Origin: Paraburkholderia megapolitana
GTDB lineage: Bacteria; Pseudomonadota; Gammaproteobacteria; Burkholderiales; Burkholderiaceae
Length of the DNA stretch: 64,000 nucleotides
Reading direction: 5' to 3'
Assembly (NCBI RefSeq): GCF_007556815.1
Contig: NZ_CP041745.1
Span: 2,395,001 to 2,459,000, forward strand
A program made the translations under genes and the position numbers. The notes under the pieces are model-generated. The model was given only the letters and a program-made list of their open reading frames with translations. It ran no database searches and was not told the DNA's origin. Numbering within the stretch: position 1 is the stretch's first letter; every line of letters starts with the position of its first letter. This document shows, one piece after another, positions 18,563-25,859 of this stretch.

Positions 18563-19579
18563 CTAGCTGCGCTTGCGCCGGCTGCGATAGGTATCCAGCA
18601 CCACGGCCACGACGATCACCGCACCGGTGATGATGCGCTTGGTCGGCTCGCTGGCGCCGATCTGCGCGAGGCCCGCGGCGAGCACCGAAATGATCAATAC
18701 GCCGAAGAACGTGCTGATCACCGACCCGCGACCGCCCATCAAACTCGTTCCGCCGATTACGACCGCCGCGATCACCTGGAGTTCGAGCCCGTCTCCGGCG
18801 TTCGGATCGGCGGCTTCGAGGCGTGAGATCTGGAACAGCGCCGCCAGCCCCGACAACGCGCCCATCAGCGCGAACACGATGATCTTGTACGGCCGCGGAT
18901 TGACGCCGGCAAGCCGAACGGCTTCCTCGTTGGTGCCGATGCCGACCAGATAGCGACCGAACACCGTGCGCGTCAGCACGAACTGCGCGACGATCATCAC
19001 GACGACCGCGATCAGGAACGCCGGCGAGATGCCGAACGCAATCGGATTCGACAGGACGTCGAAGGCGTCGCCGATATAGGCGGTACGCGAATTCGTCATC
19101 TGGTAGGCAATGCCGCGCGCGCCTTCGAGCACGCCGAGCGACACGATGAACGACGGAATCCGCCAGCCGACCGTGACAGCGCCGGTGAAGGTGCCCGTCA
19201 ACGCGGCGGCGATCATGCCGAGCAGCGCGGACGGTATCGGCCCCCAGCCCCACTTCAGCGCCGCGACGCTGACCACCGAGCCGCCGAGCGCGAGCACCGA
19301 GCCGACCGACAGGTCGATTCCCGCGATGATCAGCACGAACGTCATGCCCACCGACATCACGACCAGATCCGGGATCTGGTTGGCGATCGTGCTGAACGTG
19401 TCGTAGCTCAAGAAGTGCGAACTGAGCAGCGAAAACAGGACGATCATCGCGAGCAGTGCGCCGGCGAGACCGAGGTAATTCGAAAAGCCGAACCGCGTGC
19501 CGGCGGGCTTACTGGCTTGTTTATCGACTGCGCTCGCTGCTTGCTTCGTGCCGCCTTGCGGCACCGGTTGATTCGTCAT
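18563..19579 (-). CDS. rbsC: Ribose ABC transporter permease
   Basis: This inner-membrane channel subunit of the ribose importer has 338 residues and about 8-10 hydrophobic segments after a 30-residue polar N-terminus. It shows the RbsC-family loop with TGTFTGAVTVGWRIPSFIVS and the GTNEEAVRLAGVNPRPYK segment that contacts the ATPase. Its ATG overlaps the rbsA stop by one base (TAATG), so expression is coupled. It is followed by rbsR after 120 bases. Confidence 0.92.
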   Translation of the reverse strand: MTNQPVPQGGTKQAASAVDKQASKPAGTRFGFSNYLGLAGALLAMIVLFSLLSSHFLSYDTFSTIANQIPDLVVMSVGMTFVLIIAGIDLSVGSVLALGGSVVSVAALKWGWGPIPSALLGMIAAALTGTFTGAVTVGWRIPSFIVSLGVLEGARGIAYQMTNSRTAYIGDAFDVLSNPIAFGISPAFLIAVVVMIVAQFVLTRTVFGRYLVGIGTNEEAVRLAGVNPRPYKIIVFALMGALSGLAALFQISRLEAADPNAGDGLELQVIAAVVIGGTSLMGGRGSVISTFFGVLIISVLAAGLAQIGASEPTKRIITGAVIVVAVVLDTYRSRRKRS

Positions 19580-21189
19580 TACAGGCTCCCTGCTTCTTGC
19601 TTGTCGTTGCCGTGGTGGCTATCGTGGCTGTCCAGCAAGGCGTCGCGGCTGCGATAGCCCGCGAACGCTGCGGCGAGCAGTGCATCCTGCGACCACTCGT
19701 CGCGCCTGAAGACACCGGTCATGCGACCGGCGGACATCACACCGATCCGGTCGCAGATCAGCATCAGTTCACGCAGGTCGCTCGACACCACGACAAGCGC
19801 CCGACCCTCGCGGGCGAGCGCTCCCATCAATCCATAGATATCGAACTTCGCGCCGACGTCGATGCCGCGCGTAGGTTCGTCGAACAGCAGCACACGGCAG
19901 TCGCGTGCCAGCCAGCGACCGATCACGACCTTCTGCTGATTGCCGCCGGACAGCTCGCCGACCGGTTGCGCCGGCCCCGAGGTGCGAATGCGCATCGCGT
20001 CGATCTGCTGCTGGGCGAGCGCGTTCTCGCGTTTCGCATCGACGACGCCGTGACGCGACACGCTACCGATGTTGCCGAGTGACACGTTCGCTGCGATCGG
20101 TTGCGGCAGCAGCAGGCCTTCGCCCTTGCGGTCTTCGGTAATCAGCGCGATGCCGTTGCGCACGGCGTCGGCGGGCGTGTCGATCTGCACCGACTGTGGT
20201 GCTTCGCCCGGTGTGCGTGCGAGCGACACCGTGCCGCGATCCTTGCGGTCCGCACCGTAGATCAACCGCATCAGTTCGGTCCGGCCAGCGCCGATCAACC
20301 CACTAATGCCGAAGATCTCGCCCGCCTTCACTTCAAACGACACGTCGTTGACGACCTTCGCCCGCCCGAGGCCGTCCACTTTCAGCAGCGGTGCACCGAT
20401 GTTGCGCACACCGAGATCGATGCGCTCGCCGATCTCGCGGCCGACCATCAACGTGACGATACGATCGCTCGACAGGTGCGCCATTGCATCGACATGCACG
20501 AGCTTGCCGTCGCGCAGCACGGCGACGCGCTCGGCAACCTTCGCGAGTTCTTCGAGCCGGTGCGAGATGTACACCAGTGCGACGCCGCGCGCCTTGAGCC
20601 GCTCGATCTGCACGAACAGCAGATCGACTTCGCGAGCCGTCAGCATCGCGGTCGGTTCGTCGAGGATCAGCACACGGCAATCGCCGATCAGGTTGCGCGC
20701 GATCTCCACCATCTGTTGATGGCCGATGCCCAGTTCGCCGACGAGCGTATCGGGATCGATTGCATCGAGCCCGACCTGCGCCATCGCCTCGCGAGCGTCT
20801 TCGCGCAACTTGCGCCGGTCGATCCAGCCAAGGCGCAGCGGACCCACCTGCGGCAGGCGATTGAGGAACAGGTTCTCCGCGACCGACAGGGTCGGCAGCA
20901 GGTTCAGCTCCTGCATCACCATCCGTATGCCGAGCGCTTCGGCCTCGGTGCGGCTCGCCGGTGCATACGGTGCGCCGGCGAGCCGCATCGTGCCCGTGGT
21001 CGGCACCACCAGTCCGCCGATGATCTTCGATAGCGTGCTCTTGCCCGCGCCGTTCTCGCCGGTCAGCGCAAGCGCTTCGCCGGCGCGCAAGGTCAGGCTC
21101 ACGTCCGCGAGCACCGGCTCGGCATAGGTCTTGCCGATGCCGGTGACGGACAGTACGGCAGACGATGCGTCGTTGTCGGTCAAATCCAT
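19579..21189 (-). CDS. rbsA: Ribose ABC transporter ATP-binding protein (two ATPase domains)
   Basis: This tandem ATPase powers ribose import. The first domain has a canonical Walker A (GENGAGKST, residues 44-52) and the ATPase helix GHQQMVEIARNLIG. The second has the degenerate GLIGAGRTELMRL P-loop and the LSGGNQQKVVIGRW signature, as in the sugar CUT2 family. I placed the start at MDLTDNDASS (536 residues) because AGGATTGCA lies just upstream. An in-frame ATG 84 bases earlier (21273) would add 28 residues of unconserved look and has a poorer ribosome site. It follows rbsB after a gap of about 350 bases with a hairpin. Confidence 0.9.
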   Translation of the reverse strand: MDLTDNDASSAVLSVTGIGKTYAEPVLADVSLTLRAGEALALTGENGAGKSTLSKIIGGLVVPTTGTMRLAGAPYAPASRTEAEALGIRMVMQELNLLPTLSVAENLFLNRLPQVGPLRLGWIDRRKLREDAREAMAQVGLDAIDPDTLVGELGIGHQQMVEIARNLIGDCRVLILDEPTAMLTAREVDLLFVQIERLKARGVALVYISHRLEELAKVAERVAVLRDGKLVHVDAMAHLSSDRIVTLMVGREIGERIDLGVRNIGAPLLKVDGLGRAKVVNDVSFEVKAGEIFGISGLIGAGRTELMRLIYGADRKDRGTVSLARTPGEAPQSVQIDTPADAVRNGIALITEDRKGEGLLLPQPIAANVSLGNIGSVSRHGVVDAKRENALAQQQIDAMRIRTSGPAQPVGELSGGNQQKVVIGRWLARDCRVLLFDEPTRGIDVGAKFDIYGLMGALAREGRALVVVSSDLRELMLICDRIGVMSAGRMTGVFRRDEWSQDALLAAAFAGYRSRDALLDSHDSHHGNDKQEAGSL

Positions 21190-21311
21190 TGCAATCCTGG
21201 TTCCGGAGCTGTCGTGCGGGGCCTTGCCGGTCGTTACCGGACCAAGGTCGATGCGGACAGCCTCGTGTGTCATGACGCGCTCGTCGGGCTGCTTGCGGCA
21301 GCGGGTTCTTG

Positions 21312-21341
21312 CGCGTTTCGCTGGCTAACTGGCGAAGCGCG
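21312..21341 (-). other. Hairpin between rbsB and rbsA
   Basis: CGCGTTTCGC (21312-21321) pairs with GCGAAGCGCG (21332-21341) with one mismatch and a 10-base loop. No T-run follows. Such a structure after the binding-protein gene commonly protects that part of the mRNA and makes the receptor more abundant than the ATPase and permease. Confidence 0.45.
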
Positions 21342-21537
21342 GCGAGGCGCGACGAACTGGCGGCAGGTAGCGCGCACATGCTGCACGCACTGTCTGCATC
21401 GTCATGACGCTTACCTCTGGCATATCGGCCGCGTAGCGGGTTTCTTGAGCGCTGGTTGAGCGGCAGCGATGTAGGCTGTGTAGCCCGCATCGCTGCATTA
21501 CTTGCTCGTTGCGTTCTCTGCTGCGTTCCTGGTTGGG

Positions 21538-22497
21538 TTACTTCGTGACCAGATCGACCGGTGTTTCGACGATGCCGGACAGCTCCGACTGCTTCTTGTG
21601 CTCGGAGATCGCCTTCAGTGCCGTGTCGATACCGAACACTGCCTGCTTCGCGGCGTATTGATCGGCGGTGGCGAGTACGCGGCCATCCTTCAGCATCGGC
21701 TTGATCGCGGTGATGTTGTCGTAGCCGACCACGTAGACCTTGCCCTGCTTGCCGGCTGCACGCACGGCCGAGACCGCACCGATCGCCATGTTGTCGTTAC
21801 CGGCGAGCAGCGCTTTCAGGTTCGGGTACTCGTTGAGCATCGCCGATGCAACTGCGTTGCCCTTGTCGATTTCCCATTCGCCCGACTGCACCGACACGAC
21901 GTTCGCGCCAACCTTCTGCATCGCGTCCTTGAAACCCGCGGTGCGTTGCTGTGCGTTGGTCGTCGTCGACACGCCTTCGATGATGCCCACCTGATCACCG
22001 GCCTTCAGCTTCTGGGCCAGGTAATCGCCGATCTTCTGCGCGCCCTTGCGATTGTCCGGGCCGACGAACGGCACGTTCAGATCCTTCGACTTCAGCACGT
22101 CCGGATCGAGCTTGTTATCGATGTTCACGACGATGATGCCGGCGTCGACCGCCTTCTTGACGACCGGCACGAGTGCCTTCGAATCGGCAGGCGCCAGCAC
22201 GATCGCGTCGACCTTCGAGACGATCATCTGCTCGACGATGCGGATCTGGTTGGCGGTGTCGGTTTCGTCCTTGATGCCGTTCGTCACGAGATCGAACATG
22301 GCCGGGTTGTGCTTCTGATAATCCTTCGCGCCGGTTTCCATGGTCAGGAAGAATTCGTTGGCGAGGGATTTCATCACGAGCGCGACTTTGGGCTTCTTCG
22401 CGGTCTGCGCCTGGGCGGCGGTGGTGAGCGGCAGGGAAACGACTGCGGTGAGCGCGACAGCTGCCGCGAGCACGCGGCGGCGAATGCGGTGGTTCAT
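21538..22497 (-). CDS. rbsB: Periplasmic ribose-binding protein
   Basis: This is the high-affinity sugar receptor for the RbsAC importer. The 319-residue precursor has an Arg-rich n-region, a hydrophobic core and an AQAQ cleavage site near residue 31. The mature protein is a family 1 periplasmic binding protein: VALVMKSLANEFF opening, DAIVLAPADSKAL, GDQVGIIEG and GNDNMAIGA segments are typical of RbsB. It is the first gene of the operon, with promoter and operator directly upstream. Confidence 0.92.
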   Translation of the reverse strand: MNHRIRRRVLAAAVALTAVVSLPLTTAAQAQTAKKPKVALVMKSLANEFFLTMETGAKDYQKHNPAMFDLVTNGIKDETDTANQIRIVEQMIVSKVDAIVLAPADSKALVPVVKKAVDAGIIVVNIDNKLDPDVLKSKDLNVPFVGPDNRKGAQKIGDYLAQKLKAGDQVGIIEGVSTTTNAQQRTAGFKDAMQKVGANVVSVQSGEWEIDKGNAVASAMLNEYPNLKALLAGNDNMAIGAVSAVRAAGKQGKVYVVGYDNITAIKPMLKDGRVLATADQYAAKQAVFGIDTALKAISEHKKQSELSGIVETPVDLVTK

Positions 22498-22545
22498 GCG
22501 TTATCTCCAGTTGTTGGGTTCAGGGAAAACCCTATTTTTCGTACG

Positions 22546-22559
22546 CGCAAACGTTTGCG
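22546..22559 (-). promoter_or_regulatory. LacI-type operator in front of rbsB (probable RbsR site)
   Basis: The 14-base sequence CGCAAACGTTTGCG is a perfect palindrome with the central CG typical of LacI/PurR/RbsR operators. It sits at the expected transcription start, directly downstream of the predicted -10 element and about 50 bases before the rbsB ATG, an ideal place for repression. Confidence 0.75.
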
Positions 22560-22566
22560 AGCGCCT

Positions 22567-22596
22567 ATTCTCGACGCAGCTTATGCGAAATGTCAA
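22567..22596 (-). promoter_or_regulatory. Predicted sigma-70 promoter of the rbs operon
   Basis: On the minus strand a perfect -35 hexamer TTGACA (complement of 22591-22596) is followed after 18 bases by GAGAAT (complement of 22567-22572; 4 of 6 matches to TATAAT). The start site would fall at about 22560, overlapping the operator edge. Confidence 0.6.
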
Positions 22597-22905
22597 CTTT
22601 TCGCAGTGTTGCGCTGCATCGGCCGATTGCGTGTTCTGCCGATGCGGCAAGTACCGCGTGTTGTGAACACGACGCGTCGCGCGGCGGCGTGGCAAGGTCT
22701 CTCGTAGCGTTGGTGCGGATCGTACTTCGTAGCACGCCCGGTCGCAGCGAGGTGTGCCGTGGCCGGGCCGCTTATGCTGGCCCTTTCTGGGGGGCGCTGC
22801 AAGGGTGTGAGGGGTGGATGGCGAGTATGGGGTCGGCCGATCGGCCTGTGGCGCATGGAGGATGCGAATGTAGCCGGCGAATCCGGCGAGGCGGCTTATG
22901 CCGGT
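22597..22905. other. Non-coding region between the rbs promoter and the parD locus
   Basis: I see no gene with convincing codon use or ribosome site here. Part of it may be the decayed body of the missing ParE toxin region or of whatever replaced it, but I find no further recognisable toxin residues. Confidence 0.4.
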
Positions 22906-22962
22906 CTACTCGAAGAGTATTGCGGCGTAATCGCGTGCGCCGTGCAGGGCTTGAATGATCAC
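22906..22962 (-). pseudogene. C-terminal remnant of a ParE-type toxin
   Basis: Starting with a GTG that overlaps the parD stop (GTGA), an 18-codon frame reads VIIQALHGARDYAAILFE and then stops. This closely resembles the last residues of many RelE/ParE-superfamily toxins (...VLHGARDYEAILFPE). A normal ParE has about 90-100 residues, so nearly the whole toxin, including its N-terminal helices, is missing. The simplest reading is an internal deletion that fused the end of parD to the end of parE. Family resemblance is from memory of typical ParE C-termini. Confidence 0.6.
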
Positions 22963-23216
22963 TGCCTGTCGTTCGCCAGTGCCTGATATTTTGCTTCGAG
23001 GCGATCGAACACATCGCCAGCAGGTTTGCCCCGCTCCGCGTCCGAATCGGCGACGCCGTGCCCGATCACTGCTTCCAGTGCGAGAAGCTGCGTCTCGCGG
23101 TTCTGAATCAGCCTCACGCCTTCACGCAAGACCTCACTTTCCGAACCATAGCGGCCCGTCTCGACGAGACTGGCGACGTACACCTCGAGTTGCTGTCCAA
23201 GGTCTGCTCTGATCAT
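22959..23216 (-). CDS. parD: ParD-family antitoxin, apparently orphan
   Basis: This is an 85-residue type II antitoxin of the CopG/ParD kind. A ribbon-helix-helix N-terminal domain (residues 1-45, with ETGRYGSESEVLREGVRLI) would bind its own promoter, and a charged C-terminal tail would wrap the toxin. Relatives neutralise a ParE gyrase-targeting toxin encoded immediately downstream. Here only an 18-codon toxin remnant follows, so the antitoxin has lost its cognate partner and could persist as an anti-addiction factor or a plain repressor. It lies between the rbs promoter region and corA. Confidence 0.85.
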   Translation of the reverse strand: MIRADLGQQLEVYVASLVETGRYGSESEVLREGVRLIQNRETQLLALEAVIGHGVADSDAERGKPAGDVFDRLEAKYQALANDRQ

Positions 23217-23298
23217 GGCTGTGCCCTCACTATGTCAACTCGATATCTTATCGCGCTCTTCCCACAGTTCGTCGCCGCAGACAGCCCAGACAGATCGC

Positions 23299-24276
23299 TC
23301 ACAACCACCCCGCCCGCCTGAACCGCCACCACAGAAACACATCGACGACGAACATCGACGCGATACAGATCGGGTATCCGTACTTGTAGTGCAGTTCGGG
23401 GATGCTCTGGAAGTTCATCCCGTAGATCCCCGCGATCATCGTCGGCACCGCGAACAGCGCCGCAAACGATCCAAGCCGCTTGGTCACCTCGCTCTCCGCG
23501 AGCGAGATCATTCCGAGGTTCACCTGGATGGCGGTGACGATCATTTCGCGGCGCCCTTCGATCGTCTTCACGATCCGCTCGAGGTGGTCGTAGACATCGC
23601 GAAAGTACGCCTGCATGCCGACGCAGATTTGCGGAATCCGTCCACCGGTGAGCTTGCCGATCGATTCGAGCAGCGGCGCGATGTGATGCTGAAGAATGAC
23701 GAGGCGACGCTTCAACGAGTACAGGTCCTCGATGATCGCGCGCGACGACGCGAGATTGTGCTTGTCGAAAATGCGGTCTTCGACGCCTTCGATTTCCGTC
23801 CCGATCGCTTCGAGAATCGGAAAATAGCGGTCCACGAGATTGTCCGCCAGCGCATACAGCACGAACGCGGAACCTTCCTTCAGCAGTTGCGGCTCGCGCT
23901 CGCAACGTTCGCGCACGGCCTGGAAACCGAGCTGGGTTCGGTTGCGTATCGACAGCACATAGTTGCTGCCGACGAACACGTCGACCTCGCCGATCTTCAG
24001 TTCACCGTGCTCGTCCATTTCGACGGTGTGCATCACCGCGAAGAGCGACTCGCCGAACTCTTCGATCTTCGGTGTCTGGTGTCCGTTGAGGACGTCTTCG
24101 ATGGCGAGTTCGTGCAGCCCGAACTCCTCCTTCATCGTTTCGAGCTCATCTGGGCCCGGGTCTTTCAGCGCGACCCAGACGAAGCACTCAGGCTTCGCCA
24201 CATAGACACTGATGTCGTCGATATGGATATCGGCCAGCTTTTTGCCGTCCTGGTAGGCGGCGCAATTGATCAGCAT
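23299..24276 (-). CDS. corA: CorA-family magnesium/divalent cation channel
   Basis: This pentameric inner-membrane channel imports Mg2+ (also Co2+, Ni2+). The 325 residues start at MLINCAAYQDGKK, with GAAGG about 10 bases upstream. A large N-terminal cytoplasmic domain contains PKIEEFGESLFAVMHT, and a long stalk helix runs through RREMIVTAIQVNLGMISLAESEVTKRLGS. Two C-terminal membrane helices are separated by the diagnostic YGMNF loop, and the basic RFRRAGWL tail is typical. Length matches the family (316 in E. coli). It stands alone. Confidence 0.93.
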   Translation of the reverse strand: MLINCAAYQDGKKLADIHIDDISVYVAKPECFVWVALKDPGPDELETMKEEFGLHELAIEDVLNGHQTPKIEEFGESLFAVMHTVEMDEHGELKIGEVDVFVGSNYVLSIRNRTQLGFQAVRERCEREPQLLKEGSAFVLYALADNLVDRYFPILEAIGTEIEGVEDRIFDKHNLASSRAIIEDLYSLKRRLVILQHHIAPLLESIGKLTGGRIPQICVGMQAYFRDVYDHLERIVKTIEGRREMIVTAIQVNLGMISLAESEVTKRLGSFAALFAVPTMIAGIYGMNFQSIPELHYKYGYPICIASMFVVDVFLWWRFRRAGWL

Positions 24277-24469
24277 GTGGGGGTTACCTTCAAAACGGAT
24301 ACGGAGCAATGGCCCGCACGCGCCGCGCCGGATTCGCGCATTGCGGTGCGGTGCGGACATAGCGCAGCCGGCATATTAGCGAGCCAGTATGCCGCGAATG
24401 TGTCGAATCTTACCGTTTCGTTAGATTACGAATTGCCTACGCTTGAGCGCAGCGTCGCTCGATCAACCG

Positions 24470-24967
24470 TCACTTCGGCATCCGCACGAGCCCGACCCGA
24501 TGATCCTTGTCGAACACGATGCTCGCGTGATTCGTGTAGCTGGCGTCGACTGGAAACGCGAATTCGAGCACCGGATCGAACTGCGTGGATACCGCGAGGC
24601 GATGTGCGCCAGGCGTCAGATAGAAGACGGCGTGTTCGCCGTTCATCAGATCGATGACCTGCTCGCCGTCGACATAGACGAGCACGTCGCGAAAACGCAC
24701 GATCACATCGGCGGAGCGCTCGCGGCGTATCTCGACTGCGACGAGGCCGGCGGCGGGCTGGGTGTATTCGCGCTTGAGAATGCGCTCGGGTGGCACCGGC
24801 TTGAACGGTACAGGGTCGGCGGGTGATGGTGCGCAGCCTGCGAGCGGCGCGACCGTTGCGATTGCTGTGATCGCAACAACAACGACAGTTGCGGTTGCGA
24901 GCCATGCGCGTCGTACCGCAGTCATGACTCTCACGGCTGTTGCTGCAACGCCCGGGTGCACTCGCAT
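24470..24967 (-). CDS. Putative lipoprotein of unknown function
   Basis: I do not recognise the family. The 165-residue precursor has a long hydrophobic stretch (about 22-42) ending in a lipobox PLAGC, so lipidation at C45 and membrane anchoring are expected. The mature part is about 120 residues of beta-rich sequence (VAVEIRRERSADVIVRFRDVLVYVDGEQVIDL, then GEHAVFYLTPGAHRLAVST). That looks like a small PEGA-like or other beta-sandwich domain. The start with AGGGAG seven bases upstream is preferred. A second ATG at 24925 would give a shorter signal peptide and is also possible. Confidence 0.65.
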   Translation of the reverse strand: MRVHPGVAATAVRVMTAVRRAWLATATVVVVAITAIATVAPLAGCAPSPADPVPFKPVPPERILKREYTQPAAGLVAVEIRRERSADVIVRFRDVLVYVDGEQVIDLMNGEHAVFYLTPGAHRLAVSTQFDPVLEFAFPVDASYTNHASIVFDKDHRVGLVRMPK

Positions 24968-25214
24968 GACGGTCTCCCTCTTGTATGGTCGCTACATCGC
25001 GTGCCGCGCCTGGGTCCTGTGTCGCTGCATGACGTTCCGCGCGGCGCAATCTGTACCCATGATACCTGCGCGCCCGGCCAACCCGGTACGCTCTTGCACG
25101 GTGCGCGCTTCTTGTTCATGATCCCCGCTGAACCGCTACCTGCGAAGGTGCCCGCCGGAACACACCGGTTAGAGCGGCAACCGGAATCGTCAACCCCGCG
25201 CGAGGAACCGACCC

Positions 25215-25835
25215 ATGACGTATCTGTTTTTCTTCTGCGGCCATGCCGGCACCGGCAAGACAACTGTCGCAAAGCATCTCGCCGCGCCGCTCATGCGCGC
25301 GACCGGCATGCCATTCTGTCTGCTCGACAAGGACACGTTGTACGGACCGCCCGGCGCAGCTGCGATCGGCGCGCTGACCGGCAATCCGAACGACCGCGAC
25401 AGTCCGCTCTATCTGCAGCATCTGCGCGATCCCGAATACCGCGGTTTGATCGACACCGCGCGTGACAATCTCGAACTCGGCGTGAGTGCCCTGGTGGTCG
25501 CACCGCTGTCGCGCGAAGTGCGCGAACGGCGGCTCATCGATCGCGCGTGGCTTGGTGTCGCGGACGATGTCGCGATTCGCGTCGTTTGGGTGCATACGTC
25601 CGAAGCGCTTGCACATGAGCGCATCGCTGCACGCGGCCATCCCGACGATGCCTGGAAGCTTGCTCATTGGGAAACCTACCGCGAGCGACGCTTCGAGCCC
25701 GCCGATGACATTCGCGGCGATCTGCTGATGTTCGACAGCAGCGCGCCAACTGCGGCCGACTACGATGCATTGCTTGCGCAACTGGTCGACCGGCCGCGTG
25801 CGACCGGCGCGATGTTGCCGCCGCTGCCGGTCTGA
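25215..25835 (+). CDS. P-loop ATPase/kinase-like protein
   Basis: This 206-residue protein has a Walker A motif close to the N-terminus (GHAGTGKTT, residues 9-17), a DKDTLYG segment after the first strand (37-43), and an ARDNLELG / VVAPLSREVRER stretch. The layout resembles small-molecule kinases of the zeta-toxin/chloramphenicol-phosphotransferase/gluconate-kinase type fold. HWETYRERRFEP near the C-terminus could serve as the lid arginines. The ATG follows GCGAGGAACCGACCC. Substrate is unknown. It is divergent from the lipoprotein gene and convergent with the oxidoreductase gene. Confidence 0.7.
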   Translation: MTYLFFFCGHAGTGKTTVAKHLAAPLMRATGMPFCLLDKDTLYGPPGAAAIGALTGNPNDRDSPLYLQHLRDPEYRGLIDTARDNLELGVSALVVAPLSREVRERRLIDRAWLGVADDVAIRVVWVHTSEALAHERIAARGHPDDAWKLAHWETYRERRFEPADDIRGDLLMFDSSAPTAADYDALLAQLVDRPRATGAMLPPLPV

Positions 25836-25859
25836 TCTGCCGATCAAGCTAGTCCGACA

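Noticed and set aside
23215..24657. 480-codon plus-strand frame across corA
   Set aside because: It overlaps the well-supported corA with its GMN motif, and its translation is a low-quality Arg/His/Asp-rich sequence.
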